NCBI GenBank assembly: GCA_016184105.1
Contig: JACPDI010000022.1
Span: 143,521-207,520 of the forward strand
DNA length: 64,000 nt
Direction: 5' to 3'
DNA from: Acidobacteriota bacterium
Lineage (GTDB): Bacteria; Acidobacteriota; Vicinamibacteria; Vicinamibacterales; 2-12-FULL-66-21
The notes below the pieces were generated by a model that saw nothing but the letters and a program-made list of their open reading frames with translations, ran no database searches and was not told the DNA's origin. The position numbers and the translations under genes are program-made. Of this stretch, positions 16,722 through 24,401 are shown one piece after another. Within the stretch, counting starts at the first letter, position 1; each line of letters begins with the position of its first letter.

Positions 16722-18068
16722 TTACCGTGGGGCGAAGAGCGCCAGCGCCACGCCGCGCCAGCTCGTTCCTGTCGGGCTGTCTGGGGCGTCCGTGCCGAGC
16801 GCGATCACGCCGACGCGGTTCGAGTCGAGGCCATATTTCACCGTGACGTACTCCGCAACGATGGAGGCGCGGTAGCGCGAAGCCAGGTACCGCACGTCTT
16901 CCGTGTCCCCCTCCGCGTAACCTTCAACGACGAGCGGGCTGCTGGGCGGGTACTTCACAAACTGAGACATGACGGAGTCGATCCTGGCCTTGCCAGCCTC
17001 GGTCAACCGCTCCACGCCGTGTTCGTCGGGGCCAAACAGGTACGACGCGTCCAGCCAGATGCGGAGCGCCTTGCGATCCTTGCCCTCGAGCGCGCCCTTC
17101 CGATATGTCGCGGCGTCGATGTCGTCCAGATCGAAATAGCCTCGCCGGTTGAAGAATCCGCGGAAGAGGAAGTTCCGCTTCAGCGCTTCGGCATTGGCGG
17201 CCAGATCCGCCATCGCGTCGCGCGCGTGCGTGATGGTCTGGCGCAGGTCGGCCGCCAGCCCCTGTGCGGGACCGTCCTTGCTGCTCACACTGCTGTTGAA
17301 GTCTGCGACAGCCTTGCGCGCCTGGCTCGCCACCTCGCGCAGATTGGCGACAACCCCCTCCGCTTCGGCCGCGATGCGCCTCGCATCGCGGTAGAGCGCA
17401 TCGTCGTGCACCAGCCGGCCGAAGGTGCCGCGCCCGGCACGCACGTTGTCGATGATGAGGCGCATGTCCTCGGCCACGCGCCGCCCGTCGCGCGCGATCG
17501 CTTCCACGTCGTCGCGCGAGGAGGTGAACATCGCCTTGGCTTCCACCGCCGTGTCGGACACCGCCTGGATCGCAACCTGGACGTCCCCCTTGAGTTCGTC
17601 GACCGTCCGGGTCACCAGGTCGAGCGTCTCGCTCATCTGCTGGAACAGGTCCGCGATGTCGACCGGGTCGCGGCTCTGGATCGTGCTGCCGCCCGGCGCG
17701 CGGGGCGAGTGCTCCGATCCGCCCTCGACCTGCACGAACTTGTTGCCGACCAGCCCCTCGTTCTGAATCGACGCAATCGAGTCGGTGCGAACGACGCCAT
17801 GGAGGTCTTCGCGGATGCGGATGTGTACGCGGAAGCGCGCGCGCGGACTGTCCGGAACGCGGATCGCGGTGACCTCGCCCGCATCAAGTCCGGCGACGCG
17901 AACGCTCGCGCCGTTCTCGAGGCCCGCGAGCTTCGAGAACTCCGCGTAAACCTCGAACGACTCTTTGAACAGGCCGCGCCGGTCGCCGATGAGGAACAGC
18001 CCCGCAGCAAACAGCACGACGCCGCCGATGACGAAGGCGCCGACGCCCAGGAGCTTGGAAGGCGGCAT
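16722..18068 (-). CDS. MlaD/MCE-domain protein with OmpA-like C-terminus
   Basis: 448 residues from ATG 18068. N-terminal membrane helix (GVGAFVIGGVVLFAAGLFLI), one MCE domain (FSKLAGLENGASVRVAGLDA, NEGLVGNKFVQVEGG), a long coiled-coil region of about 150 residues, then a C-terminal domain with SSPLVVEGYAEGDTEDVRYL and ASRYRASIVAEYVTVKYGLD, which resembles OmpA/MotB peptidoglycan-associated folds. It would form the substrate-binding ring and periplasmic tunnel of the MlaFED-type lipid transporter encoded upstream. The fusion with an OmpA-like end would tie the transporter to the cell wall. Separated from mlaF by a family-B repeat. Confidence 0.82.
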   Translation of the reverse strand: MPPSKLLGVGAFVIGGVVLFAAGLFLIGDRRGLFKESFEVYAEFSKLAGLENGASVRVAGLDAGEVTAIRVPDSPRARFRVHIRIREDLHGVVRTDSIASIQNEGLVGNKFVQVEGGSEHSPRAPGGSTIQSRDPVDIADLFQQMSETLDLVTRTVDELKGDVQVAIQAVSDTAVEAKAMFTSSRDDVEAIARDGRRVAEDMRLIIDNVRAGRGTFGRLVHDDALYRDARRIAAEAEGVVANLREVASQARKAVADFNSSVSSKDGPAQGLAADLRQTITHARDAMADLAANAEALKRNFLFRGFFNRRGYFDLDDIDAATYRKGALEGKDRKALRIWLDASYLFGPDEHGVERLTEAGKARIDSVMSQFVKYPPSSPLVVEGYAEGDTEDVRYLASRYRASIVAEYVTVKYGLDSNRVGVIALGTDAPDSPTGTSWRGVALALFAPR

Positions 18069-18097
18069 CGTTGAGCTGGCTTGCAACTTCCGCACCG

Positions 18098-18167
18098 GAA
18101 AAAAGGGGTCGGGAGCCTTTTTCGGAGCGGGGAGAGGGACCGAAAAAGGCTCCCGACCCCTTTTTTC
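18098..18167. repeat. REP-like palindrome, family B full copy
   Basis: Perfect 28-bp inverted repeat (18098-18125 and 18140-18167) with 14-base spacer; core GGGGTCGGGAGCCTTTTTC. Its right edge contains the TGA stop of mlaF (18166-18168), so it is an intra-operon spacer between mlaF and mlaD and would form a very stable mRNA hairpin. A half copy lies at 58741-58761. Confidence 0.92.
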
Positions 18168-18918
18168 ACCCCGCGTGCGTGGAACGCATGAAAGATTTCA
18201 CCAGGGGGTCGTCGCTCTTTTCGAACTCCTCGGCCGAGCCGCGTGCCACAATCCGTCCTTCGTGCAGCATGACGAAGGTGTCGGCCAGCTTGCGCGCGCT
18301 GGGGATGTTGTGGGTCACGACGATCAGCGTGGTGCCCTCCGTGGTTTTCAGGTCCAGGAGCAGGTCGTCGATCTCTTCCGAGGTGATGGGGTCGAGCCCG
18401 GCGCTGGGCTCATCAACGAGCAGGATCGGCGGATCCAACGCCAGGGCGCGCGCCAGGCCGGCCCGCTTGCGCATCCCGCCGGACAGGTCGGCAGGCAGCT
18501 TGGCGTAATCGCGCTCCAGCCCCACGCGCGCCAGCTTCTCGGCCGCCCTGCTCCGAATCTCAGCGTCGCTCAACCTTGTGTGGCGGCGCAGGACAAAGGC
18601 GACGTTTTCGCCGATCGAGATCGAGTCGAACAGCGCGCCATTCTGAAACACGAAGCCCATCCGTCGGCGCACCGGGGTCAGCTCGGCGCTCGACATCGGC
18701 GTGATCTCGGTGCCCTCGACGAACACCCGGCCCTCGTCGGGCTTCACCAGCCCGACGATGTGCTTGAGCGTGAGGCTCTTCCCGGTTCCGCTGCGGCCGA
18801 GGAGGCAGAAGCCTTCGCCCTGGGCCACCTCGAAGGTGACGCCGTCCAGGACGCGACGCGGGCCGAAGGACTTCGTCACCGCGTCCAGCCGAGCGGCCGG
18901 TGTCGTCTGGCCGCCCAT
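18166..18918 (-). CDS. MlaF-like ABC ATPase (phospholipid transport)
   Basis: 250 residues, start ATG 18918 sharing one base with the mlaE stop (TGATG). Walker A GRSGTGKSLTLKHI, Q-loop GFVFQNGALFDS, signature LSGGMRKRAGLARALA, Walker B ILLVDEPSAGLDP, H-loop VVTHN. GRSGTGKS with LSGGMRKR is typical of the MlaF/Mkl group. Energises lipid transfer between inner and outer membrane together with MlaE and the MCE protein. Confidence 0.92.
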   Translation of the reverse strand: MGGQTTPAARLDAVTKSFGPRRVLDGVTFEVAQGEGFCLLGRSGTGKSLTLKHIVGLVKPDEGRVFVEGTEITPMSSAELTPVRRRMGFVFQNGALFDSISIGENVAFVLRRHTRLSDAEIRSRAAEKLARVGLERDYAKLPADLSGGMRKRAGLARALALDPPILLVDEPSAGLDPITSEEIDDLLLDLKTTEGTTLIVVTHNIPSARKLADTFVMLHEGRIVARGSAEEFEKSDDPLVKSFMRSTHAG

Positions 18919-19682
18919 CAGCCGCCGGAGCCGGGGAGGAAAAAGAAGATCAGCTTGACGAGCAGGACGTTGATGGCGATGAGGCCGATCGAAGAGAGCA
19001 CCACGGCGCGCGTCGAGGCGCGTCCCACGCCCGCGGTTCCTTCGGTCGTCTGGTACCCGAGGTAGGACGAAATGATGGCAATCAGGTAGCCGAACACCAT
19101 CGTCTTCAGTGTCGCCGGCACGTAGTCGGAGTAGTTGATCAACGAGAACGCGCGGCGCACGTACAGCGGCAGCGACATGCCCGTAATGGCCGCCTCGGCC
19201 ACGTAGCCCCCGAGGATGCCGGAGAAGTTCAGGATGGTGGTCAGGATCGGCACCGAGATCACGCACGCGATCGCGCGCGTGACGACGAGGTATTTGAAGG
19301 CATCGACGGCGGTGGCCTCGAGCGCGTCGATCTGCTCGGTGACGCGCATCGCCCCCAGCTCGGCTCCGATGCCGGCACCGATCCGGCCCGCCAGGAGCAG
19401 CCCGCAGGTGAGCGGGCCGGTCTCGCGGACGAGCGCCATCGCCAGCCCCGCGGGAATCATCGATTCGGCGCCGAACCGCTCGAGCGACGCCCGCGTGTGC
19501 ATGGAGAGCACGACCCCCACGGCAAATCCCGCGACGGCAACGAGCGGCGCCGAGCGCAAGCCAAGCTCGTAGAGCTGCCGCGAAATCTCCCTGAACTCGA
19601 ACGGAGGCCGGAACGCCGCGACCACGGCGCGCGCGCCGAACAGCGACAGGTCTCCGACCGCGGCCACGGCACGTAGCATCAT
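18918..19682 (-). CDS. MlaE-family permease
   Basis: 254 residues; ATG 19682 (or 19679) is preferred over an upstream TTG at 19694. Five or six membrane helices; family motifs GVVLSMHTRASLERFGAES, ALVRETGPLTCGLLLAGRIG, AGIGAELGAMRVTEQIDALE and VPATLKTMVFGYLIAI. Forms the membrane core of the lipid transporter with the following mlaF and MCE genes. The sigma-54 activator gene lies upstream on the same strand with a 77-base gap. Confidence 0.92.
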   Translation of the reverse strand: MMLRAVAAVGDLSLFGARAVVAAFRPPFEFREISRQLYELGLRSAPLVAVAGFAVGVVLSMHTRASLERFGAESMIPAGLAMALVRETGPLTCGLLLAGRIGAGIGAELGAMRVTEQIDALEATAVDAFKYLVVTRAIACVISVPILTTILNFSGILGGYVAEAAITGMSLPLYVRRAFSLINYSDYVPATLKTMVFGYLIAIISSYLGYQTTEGTAGVGRASTRAVVLSSIGLIAINVLLVKLIFFFLPGSGG

Positions 19683-19721
19683 CGTCAAGGCCAAAGGCCC
19701 TCGGGTGCGCCCGTCAGAGCC

Positions 19722-19744
19722 GACGGCCAGAAGCGTCGGCCGTC
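19722..19744. other. intergenic hairpin between activator and mlaE genes
   Basis: GACGGCC and GGCCGTC (7-bp perfect stem, 9-base loop) in the 77-base gap between the activator stop and the mlaE start. It has no T-run, so it is a weak attenuator or mRNA-stability element rather than a clear terminator. Confidence 0.35.
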
Positions 19745-19759
19745 AGCGCCCGGCCGTCG

Positions 19760-21154
19760 TTACGAAACGGCGCGTCGTGCGCCCTTGCCGGGATCCGTGA
19801 TGGCGTGCTTCTTCATCTTGCTGTAGAGCGTCGGCCTGTACAGGCCGAGGATCTGCGCCGCCTCCTGCTTGTTCCAGTTCGTGCGGTGCAGCGTCTGCAG
19901 GATCGCCATCCGCTCGATCTCGGCCAGCGTGCGATGCGGCGGAATGGTGAACTCCGCCTGCGTCTGCGAGTCGCTGCGCATCGTGTCCGGCAGGTCGTTG
20001 ACGGTGATCTCGCTCGACTTGGCCACGAGCACGCCGCGCTCGAGGATGTTCTCCAGCTCGCGCACGTTCCCGGGCCACCGGTGGCGGATCAACAGGTGAT
20101 ACGCGTCGGGCGTGATCCCTTTCAGGTTGCGGTCGGGGCGCTTGTTGTACTTCTCGCGGAAGTACTCCGTCAGCAGCGGAATGTCCTCGGTCCGCTCGCG
20201 CAGCGGCGGGACCCGCAGCGTGATGGTGTTGATACGGAAGTACAGGTCCTCGCGCAGCTTGCCGTCGCGCAGCGCCGTATCGACGTCGACGTTGGTCGCG
20301 CAGATGAGCCGAAAATCCACCCGGACGATCCGGTCGCTGCCGATCGGCCGGTACTCACGCTCCTGCAGGACGCGAAGCAGCTTCGTCTGCAGGTACGGCG
20401 GCATCTCTCCGATCTCGTCGAGGAGCAGCGAGCCCCCCTCCGCCATCTCGAAGAGCCCTTCCTTGTCCGTCATCGCGCCGGTGAACGCGCCCTTCTTGTA
20501 GCCGAACAGCTCGGACTCGATCAGGTCCTTGGGAATCGCCGCGCAGTTGATCTTGATGAACGGCCCCTTCGCGCGCTTGCTGTTGTAGTGGATCGCGTTG
20601 GCGATGGGCTCCTTGCCCGTGCCGTTCTCCCCCTGGATGAGGATGTTGGCGTCGCTGCCCGCCACGCTGGCGACCAGCTCGAGCAGCTCGTGCATCTTCT
20701 TGCTCTTGCCGATGATGTTCTCGAAGCGGAACTCGCCGCGCAGCTTGCGGCGCAGTTCCTCGTTTTCATCAAGCAGCGTCCGGCGCTCGAGCGCGCGTCG
20801 CAGCCGCGTCAGCAGCGCCTCGGGGTCGGTGGACTTTTCCACGAAGTCGAAAGCCCCGGCCTTCACCGCCTCGACCGCCTTGTCGAGGGCGGGATGCCCC
20901 GTAACCACGATCATTTCGCAGTCGCTCGGGACCTGCTTGAACCGCCGGAGCAGCTCGAGACCGTCGATGTCCGGCAGCATCATGTCGACGACGACGGCGT
21001 CGGGCCGCCAGGTCTTGTACAGCTCCTCACCCCGCACGCCGACCATCGCCGTCCGTACCTCGTAGCCTTCCTGCTCGAGGATGATCTTGAGCCAGTCGAT
21101 CATCTGCGGCTCATCGTCGATCGCCAGGACGCGGAATTTGCGTTTGGTCGTCAT
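19760..21154 (-). CDS. NtrC-family sigma-54-dependent response regulator
   Basis: 464 residues from ATG 21154; the in-frame TTG at 21178 is less likely. Receiver domain with acidic IDDEP, phospho-acceptor Asp57 (VVVDMMLPDIDG) and Lys107; AAA+ domain with Walker A GENGTGKE (175-182; Asn replaces the usual Ser), intact GAFTGA loop (221-226) that contacts sigma-54, Walker B GGSLLLDEIGEMP, RWPGNVRELENILERG; C-terminal Fis-type helix-turn-helix (NWNKQEAAQILGLYRPTLYS). No histidine kinase lies beside it. It precedes mlaE-F-D but what it regulates cannot be read from position alone. Confidence 0.93.
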   Translation of the reverse strand: MTTKRKFRVLAIDDEPQMIDWLKIILEQEGYEVRTAMVGVRGEELYKTWRPDAVVVDMMLPDIDGLELLRRFKQVPSDCEMIVVTGHPALDKAVEAVKAGAFDFVEKSTDPEALLTRLRRALERRTLLDENEELRRKLRGEFRFENIIGKSKKMHELLELVASVAGSDANILIQGENGTGKEPIANAIHYNSKRAKGPFIKINCAAIPKDLIESELFGYKKGAFTGAMTDKEGLFEMAEGGSLLLDEIGEMPPYLQTKLLRVLQEREYRPIGSDRIVRVDFRLICATNVDVDTALRDGKLREDLYFRINTITLRVPPLRERTEDIPLLTEYFREKYNKRPDRNLKGITPDAYHLLIRHRWPGNVRELENILERGVLVAKSSEITVNDLPDTMRSDSQTQAEFTIPPHRTLAEIERMAILQTLHRTNWNKQEAAQILGLYRPTLYSKMKKHAITDPGKGARRAVS

Positions 21155-21185
21155 CGTAGCACCCGAAACTGTCTTCAAGGCAAAC

Positions 21186-21214
21186 GCTCAAGGCGCAACA
21201 TGTTGGCTTGAAGC
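21186..21214. promoter_or_regulatory. imperfect palindrome after the activator promoter
   Basis: 29-bp imperfect inverted repeat centred on CAACATGTTG (21196-21205), with outer half-sites GCTCAAG and CTTGAAGC. It lies just downstream of the predicted transcription start of the sigma-54 activator gene, a usual place for a repressor or autoregulatory site, or it may act as a leader hairpin. Confidence 0.4.
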
Positions 21215-21222
21215 GTTGGAAG

Positions 21223-21249
21223 ATTATACACAGCCGCAAATGCTGTCAA
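21223..21249 (-). promoter_or_regulatory. consensus sigma-70 promoter of the activator gene
   Basis: On the minus strand, TTGACA (21249-21244) and TATAAT (21228-21223) are both perfect hexamers with a 15-base spacer; a TGTG precedes the -10. Start of transcription would be near 21216, about 60 bases upstream of the coding start. One of the few exact sigma-70 boxes in the window. Confidence 0.65.
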
Positions 21250-21296
21250 GTGTGGAGACAAATATGTCACGCCAGAACCCACCGGGTGCGCGGAAG

Positions 21297-21950
21297 TTAA
21301 AGATCCGGCGTGGATTGCCAACCGAACCGGCCCAGAAGGGGCACGAACGCGCAGGCGTCCCTTGATTCCATCCTGAATTCGTCGCCGTGCCGTGTCAGGA
21401 TGGTGAGCACTTGCTGATGATGGGAGCCGACGGGAATGACGAGGCGGCCTCCTTCGGCGAGCTGAGCCTTCAGCGGCTCGGGCACCGACGGTGCGCCGGC
21501 TGTCACGATGATCCCGTCGAACGGGGCTTCGGACGGCAGTCCTTCGCTGCCGTCGCCGACGATGACGCGCACGTTGGCCGCCGCCGACTCGGCCAACGCG
21601 CGGCGCGCGTGCGCGGCGAGCGTTTCGTGTCGCTCGAGGCTCACCACCTCGCGGACGAGCGCCGCGAGGACGGCCGCCTGGTATCCCGAACCGGTTCCCA
21701 CTTCGAGCACGCGATCCCCGGCCGAAGGACGCAGGGCCTCGGTCATGATCGCCACCATCAGCGGCTGCGAGATCGTCTGCCCTTCGCCGATCGCGAGCGG
21801 CCGGTCCTCGTACGCCGACGCCTCGCTGCCCGGCGGCACGAACAGGTGGCGCGGCACGGCGCGCATCGCCGCGAGCACGCGAGGGTCGCGCACACCGCGA
21901 CCCTCGATCTGCGTGGCGACCATCCATTCGCGGGCCGCCTCGAAACCCAT
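21297..21950 (-). CDS. pcm: protein-L-isoaspartate O-methyltransferase
   Basis: 217 residues. SAM-dependent repair methyltransferase acting on isoaspartyl residues of damaged proteins. Motifs: GEGQTISQPLMVAIMTEAL, motif I VLEVGTGSGYQAAVLA, RRALAESAAANVRVIVGDGS and FDGIIVTAGAPSVPE, LVIPVG. ATG 21950 (MGFEAAREWMVATQIE) is the natural family start. Divergent from the liu operon. Confidence 0.93.
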   Translation of the reverse strand: MGFEAAREWMVATQIEGRGVRDPRVLAAMRAVPRHLFVPPGSEASAYEDRPLAIGEGQTISQPLMVAIMTEALRPSAGDRVLEVGTGSGYQAAVLAALVREVVSLERHETLAAHARRALAESAAANVRVIVGDGSEGLPSEAPFDGIIVTAGAPSVPEPLKAQLAEGGRLVIPVGSHHQQVLTILTRHGDEFRMESRDACAFVPLLGRFGWQSTPDL

Positions 21951-22018
21951 CGGAAATACTATAATTCGCGCATGTCCTGCGCGGTCCACCCGCGGCCCCT
22001 CGAGCGGCTTCCCAGCTG

Positions 22019-23623
22019 ATGGACGTCCTCGACACCCATATCGACCCCGGATCGCCCGAATTCCGCCAGAACCGCGCGCGGATGGAGGGGCTCGTGCGCG
22101 ACCTCCGGGAGCGGCTGGCGCGCGCGCGCGAGGGAGGGGGCGCAAAATACGTCCAGCGCCACCGCGAGCAGGGCAAGCTGCCCGTGCGGGAACGTATCGA
22201 GCGGCTGCTCGACCCGGACTCCCCGTTCCTCGAGCTGTCGCCGCTTGCAGCGTGGGACCTCTACGACAATGATGCGCCGTCGGCCGGGATCGTCACCGGC
22301 GTCGGGCGCGTGAGCGGGCGCGAGGTGCTGATCGTCGCCAACGACGCGACGGTGAAAGGTGGCACGTACTATCCGCTGACCGTCAGGAAACACGTCCGGG
22401 CGCAGCAGGTCGGTCTGGAGAACCGGCTGCCCTGCGTGTACCTGGTCGACTCGGGCGGCGCCTTCCTGCCGCTGCAGGCAGAGGTGTTCCCGGATCGGGA
22501 GCACTTCGGCCGGATCTTCTTCAACCAGGCGCGCATGTCGGCGGAGGGAATCCCGCAGATAGCCGTGGTCATGGGCTCCTGCACGGCCGGGGGTGCGTAC
22601 GTCCCGGCGATGTCCGACGAGACGATCATCGTCAAGGGGACCGGAACGATCTTCCTGGGCGGGCCACCGCTCGTGAAAGCCGCAACCGGCGAGGAAGTCA
22701 GCGCCGAGGACCTCGGCGGCGCGGACGTGCACACCCGCCTCTCAGGGGTCGCCGATTACTTCGCGGACGATGACGAGCACGCGTTGCACATCGCGCGCAC
22801 GATCGTGTCCACGCTGCACACGCGGAAGACGCTGCCCGAGGTGACGACGCCGGAAGAGCCGCGGTACGATCCGGAGGAGATCTACGGGATCGTCTCCGCA
22901 GACGTGCGGAAGCCCTACGACGTGCACGAAGTCATCGCGCGCCTCGTGGACGGCTCCCGGTTCGACGAGTTCAAGGAGCGCTACGGCAGCACGCTCGTGA
23001 CCGGCTTCGCGCGGCTGCACGGATTCCTCGTCGGCATTCTCGCCAACAACGGCGTGCTGTTTTCCGAGTCGGCGCTCAAGGCCGCGCACTTCATCGAGCT
23101 GTGCAACATGCGCGGCGTCCCCCTGATCTTCCTGCAGAACATCACCGGCTTCATGGTCGGCAAGCAGTACGAGCGCGCCGGCATCGCGAAGGACGGCGCG
23201 AAGATGGTGCACGCCGTGGCGAACTCCGTCGTGCCGAAGTTCACCGTCATCGCGGGGGGCTCGTTCGGTGCGGGCAACTATGGGATGTGCGGCCGCGCCT
23301 ACGAGCCGCGGCTGCTGTGGATGTGGCCGAACGCGCGGATCTCCGTGATGGGAGGAGAACAGGCCGCGGGTGTCCTGACCACGGTGAAGCGCGACCAGCT
23401 CGCGCGCGAAGGGCGCCCGTTTGCCAGCGGCGACGAGGCGGCGATCCGCGGCCCGATCCTGGAGAAGTACGAGCGCGAGGGCTCGCCGTACTACTCCACC
23501 GCACGCCTGTGGGACGACGGGATCCTCGATCCGGCGCAGACGCGGCAGGCCCTCGCGCTGGGGATCTCGATGGCCTGGAATGCCCCGGTGCCTCCCGCCC
23601 GCTTTGGCGTGTTCAGGATGTAG
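22019..23623 (+). CDS. liuB: methylcrotonoyl-CoA carboxylase carboxyltransferase (beta) subunit
   Basis: 534 residues. Transfers carboxyl from carboxybiotin to 3-methylcrotonyl-CoA in leucine degradation. Signatures: [106 protein letters not shown] and the C-terminal FGVFRM that is characteristic of the methylcrotonyl rather than propionyl or acetyl enzyme. A TATAAT is present at 21960-21965 but without a good -35. First gene of the liu operon. Confidence 0.95.
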   Translation: MDVLDTHIDPGSPEFRQNRARMEGLVRDLRERLARAREGGGAKYVQRHREQGKLPVRERIERLLDPDSPFLELSPLAAWDLYDNDAPSAGIVTGVGRVSGREVLIVANDATVKGGTYYPLTVRKHVRAQQVGLENRLPCVYLVDSGGAFLPLQAEVFPDREHFGRIFFNQARMSAEGIPQIAVVMGSCTAGGAYVPAMSDETIIVKGTGTIFLGGPPLVKAATGEEVSAEDLGGADVHTRLSGVADYFADDDEHALHIARTIVSTLHTRKTLPEVTTPEEPRYDPEEIYGIVSADVRKPYDVHEVIARLVDGSRFDEFKERYGSTLVTGFARLHGFLVGILANNGVLFSESALKAAHFIELCNMRGVPLIFLQNITGFMVGKQYERAGIAKDGAKMVHAVANSVVPKFTVIAGGSFGAGNYGMCGRAYEPRLLWMWPNARISVMGGEQAAGVLTTVKRDQLAREGRPFASGDEAAIRGPILEKYEREGSPYYSTARLWDDGILDPAQTRQALALGISMAWNAPVPPARFGVFRM

Positions 23624-23625
23624 CG

Positions 23626-24399
23626 ATGCTCGACATCCGTCACGACGGCGCCGTCACCCGCCTGACCCTGAACCGGCCGGAGGTGCGCAACGCGTTCAAC
23701 GACGAACTGATCGAAAGGATGACCGACGCCGCGCGCGCGATCGGCGCGCGGCGCGAGACGCGCGTGGTCGTGCTGCAGGGGGCCGGGAGCGTGTTCTGCG
23801 CGGGCGCGGACCTGAACTGGATGTCACGAATGGTCGCGTACTCGCGCGAGCAGAACTCGCTCGATGCCTCGCGGCTCGCCATCATGTTCCACGAGCTGGA
23901 CACGCTCCCGCGGCCGGTCGTCGCGAAAGTCCACGGCGCCGCGCTCGGCGGCGGCGCCGGCCTGGCCGCCGTGGCGGACATCGTCGTGTCGGACGAGGCT
24001 GCGGTATACGGGTTTACCGAGGTGAAGCTCGGGATTCTCCCTGCCGTCATTGCGCCCTACGTAGTGGCGAAGATCGGCCGGTCCGCGGCGCGCGAGCTGT
24101 TCCTGACCGGCGCCCGCTTCTCTGCCGCGCGCGCGCGCGAGATCGGCCTGGTGCACTACGTTGAGAGCAGCGCGAAGATCGAGGACCGGATCGAGGCGCT
24201 GGTCGGCGACCTGGTGTCCTCCGGCCCCACCGCGATGGCGCTCGCGAAAGACCTGATCCGGCGGGTCGCGTGCGAAATGCCGGACAACGTCATCGGGCTC
24301 ACGAGCGACACGATTGCGCAGCAGCGCGTCTCCAAGGAAGGCCAGGAGGGGATGCGCGCGTTCCTCGAGAAGCGGAAGCCGGACTGGAGCGCGTCGTAG
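23626..24399 (+). CDS. liuC: methylglutaconyl-CoA hydratase (enoyl-CoA hydratase family)
   Basis: 257 residues; ATG 23626, two bases after the liuB stop. Crotonase fold: LNRPEVRNAFNDELIERM, oxyanion-hole region VFCAGADLNWMSRMVAYS (AGADLNWM is the usual mark of methylglutaconyl-CoA hydratases), GAALGGGAGLAAVADIVVSD and FTEVKLGILPAVIAPYV. Converts the carboxylase product to HMG-CoA. Position between the two carboxylase genes supports the assignment. Confidence 0.93.
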   Translation: MLDIRHDGAVTRLTLNRPEVRNAFNDELIERMTDAARAIGARRETRVVVLQGAGSVFCAGADLNWMSRMVAYSREQNSLDASRLAIMFHELDTLPRPVVAKVHGAALGGGAGLAAVADIVVSDEAAVYGFTEVKLGILPAVIAPYVVAKIGRSAARELFLTGARFSAARAREIGLVHYVESSAKIEDRIEALVGDLVSSGPTAMALAKDLIRRVACEMPDNVIGLTSDTIAQQRVSKEGQEGMRAFLEKRKPDWSAS

Positions 24400-24401
24400 T
24401 C

